Source: Candidatus Woesearchaeota archaeon (lineage in GTDB: Archaea > Nanobdellota > Nanobdellia > Woesearchaeales > GW2011-AR9). From it: a DNA stretch of 5,951 bases. The notes below the pieces were generated by a model, which searched no databases, was not told the DNA's origin, and worked only from the letters and a program-made list of their open reading frames with translations. How positions within the stretch are numbered: position 1 is the stretch's first letter; every line of letters starts with the position of its first letter. This document shows, piece after piece, positions 4,867 to 5,951 of the stretch. A program made the translations under genes and the position numbers. The stretch is taken from positions 1 through 5,951 of the forward strand of contig JACRPJ010000007.1 of assembly GCA_016213985.1 (NCBI GenBank). The letters run 5' to 3'.

Positions 4867-5268
4867 ATGAACTGGAAAAAAGGACTTCTTGCCGGAATTG
4901 TCGCCGGAATTGTGCTGAATGTGCTCAGCTTTTTGTTTGGAATGCTGCCGGGAAAGCAGGAATGGTATGCTTCAATGTTCCCGCAGATGATGAATGCAAA
5001 AGGATTAGCAGCCATGTTTGCGTCGATGTTCCTAATCGGAATATTCATGGGAATTATCTACGGCGTAATCAGCGATTCAATTCCCGGAAGCAGGACTAAG
5101 AAAGGACTCGTTTACGGAATAATTGTATGGTTGTTAGCAGGAACGATGTGGCCAGTAATGATGATAGGATTTGCTTCTGCGTACTACTGGCTGACAGAGT
5201 TAGTAGTGGGATTGATTGGGTATGTAATAGCTGGAATAGTAGTAGCAGCAATATATGGAAAGAAGTGA
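4867..5268 (+). CDS. Small integral membrane protein, four predicted helices
   Basis: 133 aa, of unknown function. Four hydrophobic segments are visible at about residues 6-26, 47-68, 80-103 and 109-130. The first two are joined by a short loop (PGKQEWYASMFPQMMNAKG) and the second and third by a basic, Gly/Pro-rich loop (SIPGSRTKKG). The N-terminus MNWKK and C-terminus GKK are positively charged, so both probably face the cytoplasm. The repeated Gly-Ile-Val/Met spacing and WP-MMIGFA in helix 3 suggest tightly packed helices. Similar small proteins exist in archaea and bacteria, but I cannot name a family with certainty. Shine-Dalgarno site and lack of a well-placed TATA box suggest it may be transcribed with the tRNA-Arg upstream or from a promoter inside that gene. 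A strong T-rich terminator follows. Confidence 0.85.
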   Translation: MNWKKGLLAGIVAGIVLNVLSFLFGMLPGKQEWYASMFPQMMNAKGLAAMFASMFLIGIFMGIIYGVISDSIPGSRTKKGLVYGIIVWLLAGTMWPVMMIGFASAYYWLTELVVGLIGYVIAGIVVAAIYGKK

Positions 5269-5300
5269 TTTTATTTCTTTTTTGTTTTGTTCATTTCTTC
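5269..5300 (+). terminator. T-rich terminator after the membrane protein gene
   Basis: A run of T-rich sequence (T6 and T4 blocks broken by single C, G or A) starts right after the stop codon, as is typical of intrinsic archaeal termination. No hairpin is needed or seen. Confidence 0.65.
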
Positions 5301-5310
5301 ACAGAAAAAC

Positions 5311-5318
5311 TTATTAAA
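5311..5318 (+). promoter_or_regulatory. TATA box of tRNA-Val
   Basis: TTATTAAA, centred about 29 nt before the tRNA 5' end at 5344, preceded by a purine-rich stretch (CAGAAAAA) that could serve as BRE. Predicts a leader of about three bases. Confidence 0.6.
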
Positions 5319-5343
5319 CCTTCAGAGAATTTAACTAGTCAAC

Positions 5344-5518
5344 GGGCCGGTAGTCCAGTGGCTATGACGTCGCTTTCACATGAACCTTTAGGCAAGCTAA
5401 ATGTTCAATCGAAATGCACTCAGGTGGGGTACTCATTTCGTTCGACCCCATGACATACTAAGTGCTTTAAAGGTTTTGAATCCGGCGAAGATCGTGGGTT
5501 CGAATCCCATCCGGCCCA
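5344..5518 (+). tRNA. tRNA-Val (CAC) with a 102-nt intron
   Basis: Exons 5344-5380 and 5483-5518 give a 73-nt tRNA. The acceptor GGGCCGG pairs with CCGGCCC, with discriminator A at 5518. The D-arm GTCC/TGAC has a 13-22 mismatch and loop AGTGGCTA. The anticodon stem TCGCT/GGCGA has loop TTCACAC (anticodon 5377-5379), the variable loop is AGATC, and the T-arm is GTGGG-TTCGAAT-CCCAT. Anticodon CAC reads GUG only. CCA is not encoded. The 3' end is 3 nt from the stop of the convergent HTH gene, so the tRNA transcript must end inside the antisense of that gene, probably on TTTCTATTT at 5519-5527. Confidence 0.92.
5381..5482 (+). other. tRNA-Val intron (102 nt, 37/38 site)
   Basis: The BHB is perfect: outer helix is the anticodon stem TCGCT/GGCGA, the central helix TTCA (5375-5378)/TGAA (5477-5480) has four pairs, and the bulges are CAT and TCC. 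The inner helix continues for about ten pairs (5382-5391 with 5467-5476, ends wobbling). Deeper inside are two stems, GCACT/AGTGC (5416-5420/5461-5465) and TGGGGT/ACCCCA (5425-5430/5445-5450), plus a competing GAAATG/CATTTC (5411-5416/5434-5439). No open frame or box C/D pair is visible in the intron. Confidence 0.85.
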
Positions 5519-5521
5519 TTT

Positions 5522-5950
5522 CTATTTAGTAATTTTGGAGTTACTTTCGTATTTCACTACGAGTTCTTCTAACTCGCCTAGAATGTTTCCTTTCTCTTGA
5601 GCTGGCTGTTGCTCGTAAGCCTTTTGTAATCTGAGGGTATAATCCTGAAAAAGGAATAACCAGTGTCTTTCAATATCAAGTTCCGCATTAGAAGTACACA
5701 GAAAGGTTAACGAAGGATCTTTATCCAGAAGAAGATAGATTTTTTCAGCGTTCTCCCCGGTTAAGCCTCGTTTACCATTTAGAACCATGGATATGTATGG
5801 TCTCTTAACTCCTATTTTTTCGGCTATTCGAGAAGCATTTAGATCTTTCTTAACCAAAACCATTTTAACCTTAAGGCACTCTTCTGGAGTCAAACGCAAA
5901 GTCGTTTTAGGGCATTGGGCAGTTAATGATACATAAAGAAATCCTCCCAA
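5522..5950 (-). CDS. XRE-type helix-turn-helix DNA-binding protein (start uncertain, at window edge)
   Basis: The frame is open from the window edge to the TAG at 5522-5524, up to 142 residues. Residues 21-75 (from LTPEECLKV to EKIYLLLD) form a lambda-repressor-like HTH. NASRIAEKIGVKRPYISMVL (38-57) holds the two core helices and NGKRG (58-62) the usual following turn. The C-terminal 65 residues are helical (RHWLFLFQDYTLRLQKAYEQQ, ILGELEELVVKY) and probably mediate dimer formation. It is likely a sequence-specific transcription regulator; target unknown. The start is not settled: the TTG at 5950 is only the first possible codon in the window, other in-frame choices are TTG codons just before the HTH and the ATG of M30, and the gene may begin further right. 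Convergent with tRNA-Val, 3 nt apart. Confidence 0.75.
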   Translation of the reverse strand: MGGFLYVSLTAQCPKTTLRLTPEECLKVKMVLVKKDLNASRIAEKIGVKRPYISMVLNGKRGLTGENAEKIYLLLDKDPSLTFLCTSNAELDIERHWLFLFQDYTLRLQKAYEQQPAQEKGNILGELEELVVKYESNSKITK

Positions 5951-5951
5951 C

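Noticed and set aside
5381..5482. Box C/D or H/ACA guide RNA in the tRNA-Val intron
   Set aside because: No RUGAUGA/CUGA pair is present. One ACA follows a hairpin, but size, K-turn and pocket of an H/ACA RNA cannot be made out.
1..5951. CRISPR array, insertion sequence or defence island
   Set aside because: No regularly spaced repeats, transposase, terminal inverted repeats or defence genes were found; the region reads as ordinary chromosome.

Overview
The window is archaeal. Evidence: a CDKAL1/e-MtaB-type tRNA methylthiotransferase, an archaea-specific Nre DNA-repair protein ending in a PCNA-binding motif, TATA-box promoters about 26-27 nt before start codons (leaderless mRNAs), and three tRNA genes that carry bulge-helix-bulge type introns and lack an encoded CCA. 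The small-gene, moderately AT-rich style and the tandem unknown proteins at the left end remind me of DPANN archaea (Woesearchaeota/Pacearchaeota type). That placement is only an impression, and a member of another intron-rich archaeal group is possible.

Left part (1-2280): two tandem paralogues of an unrecognised family, the first cut by the window edge, run rightward as a likely operon. They meet the methylthiotransferase gene (minus strand) tail to tail with 10 nt between. Middle (2281-3860): a divergent promoter region separates mtaB from the rightward nre gene. The nre gene overlaps by 8 bp, tail to tail, a small minus-strand hypothetical gene whose promoter lies around 3886.

Right part (3861-5951): three intron-containing tRNA genes on the plus strand alternate with small protein genes. 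The order is initiator tRNA-Met (introns at 7/8 and 37/38), a nucleoside 2-deoxyribosyltransferase-like gene preceded by two tandem palindromes, tRNA-Arg(GCG) (introns at 19/20 and 37/38), a four-helix membrane protein with a Shine-Dalgarno site, tRNA-Val(CAC) with a 102-nt intron, and a minus-strand XRE-type HTH regulator running in from the right edge. The five intron boundaries were worked out by folding the tRNAs by eye and then checking each for a BHB motif. Two fit the motif perfectly at the splice junction, and the others are relaxed to varying degrees. The initiator tRNA gene also has its 5' exon sequence twice, 12 bp apart.

No gene-free stretch exceeds 300 bases. I saw no insertion sequence, CRISPR array, rRNA or replication origin. 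The most notable features are the density and positions of tRNA introns, the duplicated 5' exon of the initiator tRNA, the structured tRNA-Val intron, the tandem TTTGG-N3-CCAAA operator-like pair, and the uniform TATA-to-ATG spacing.
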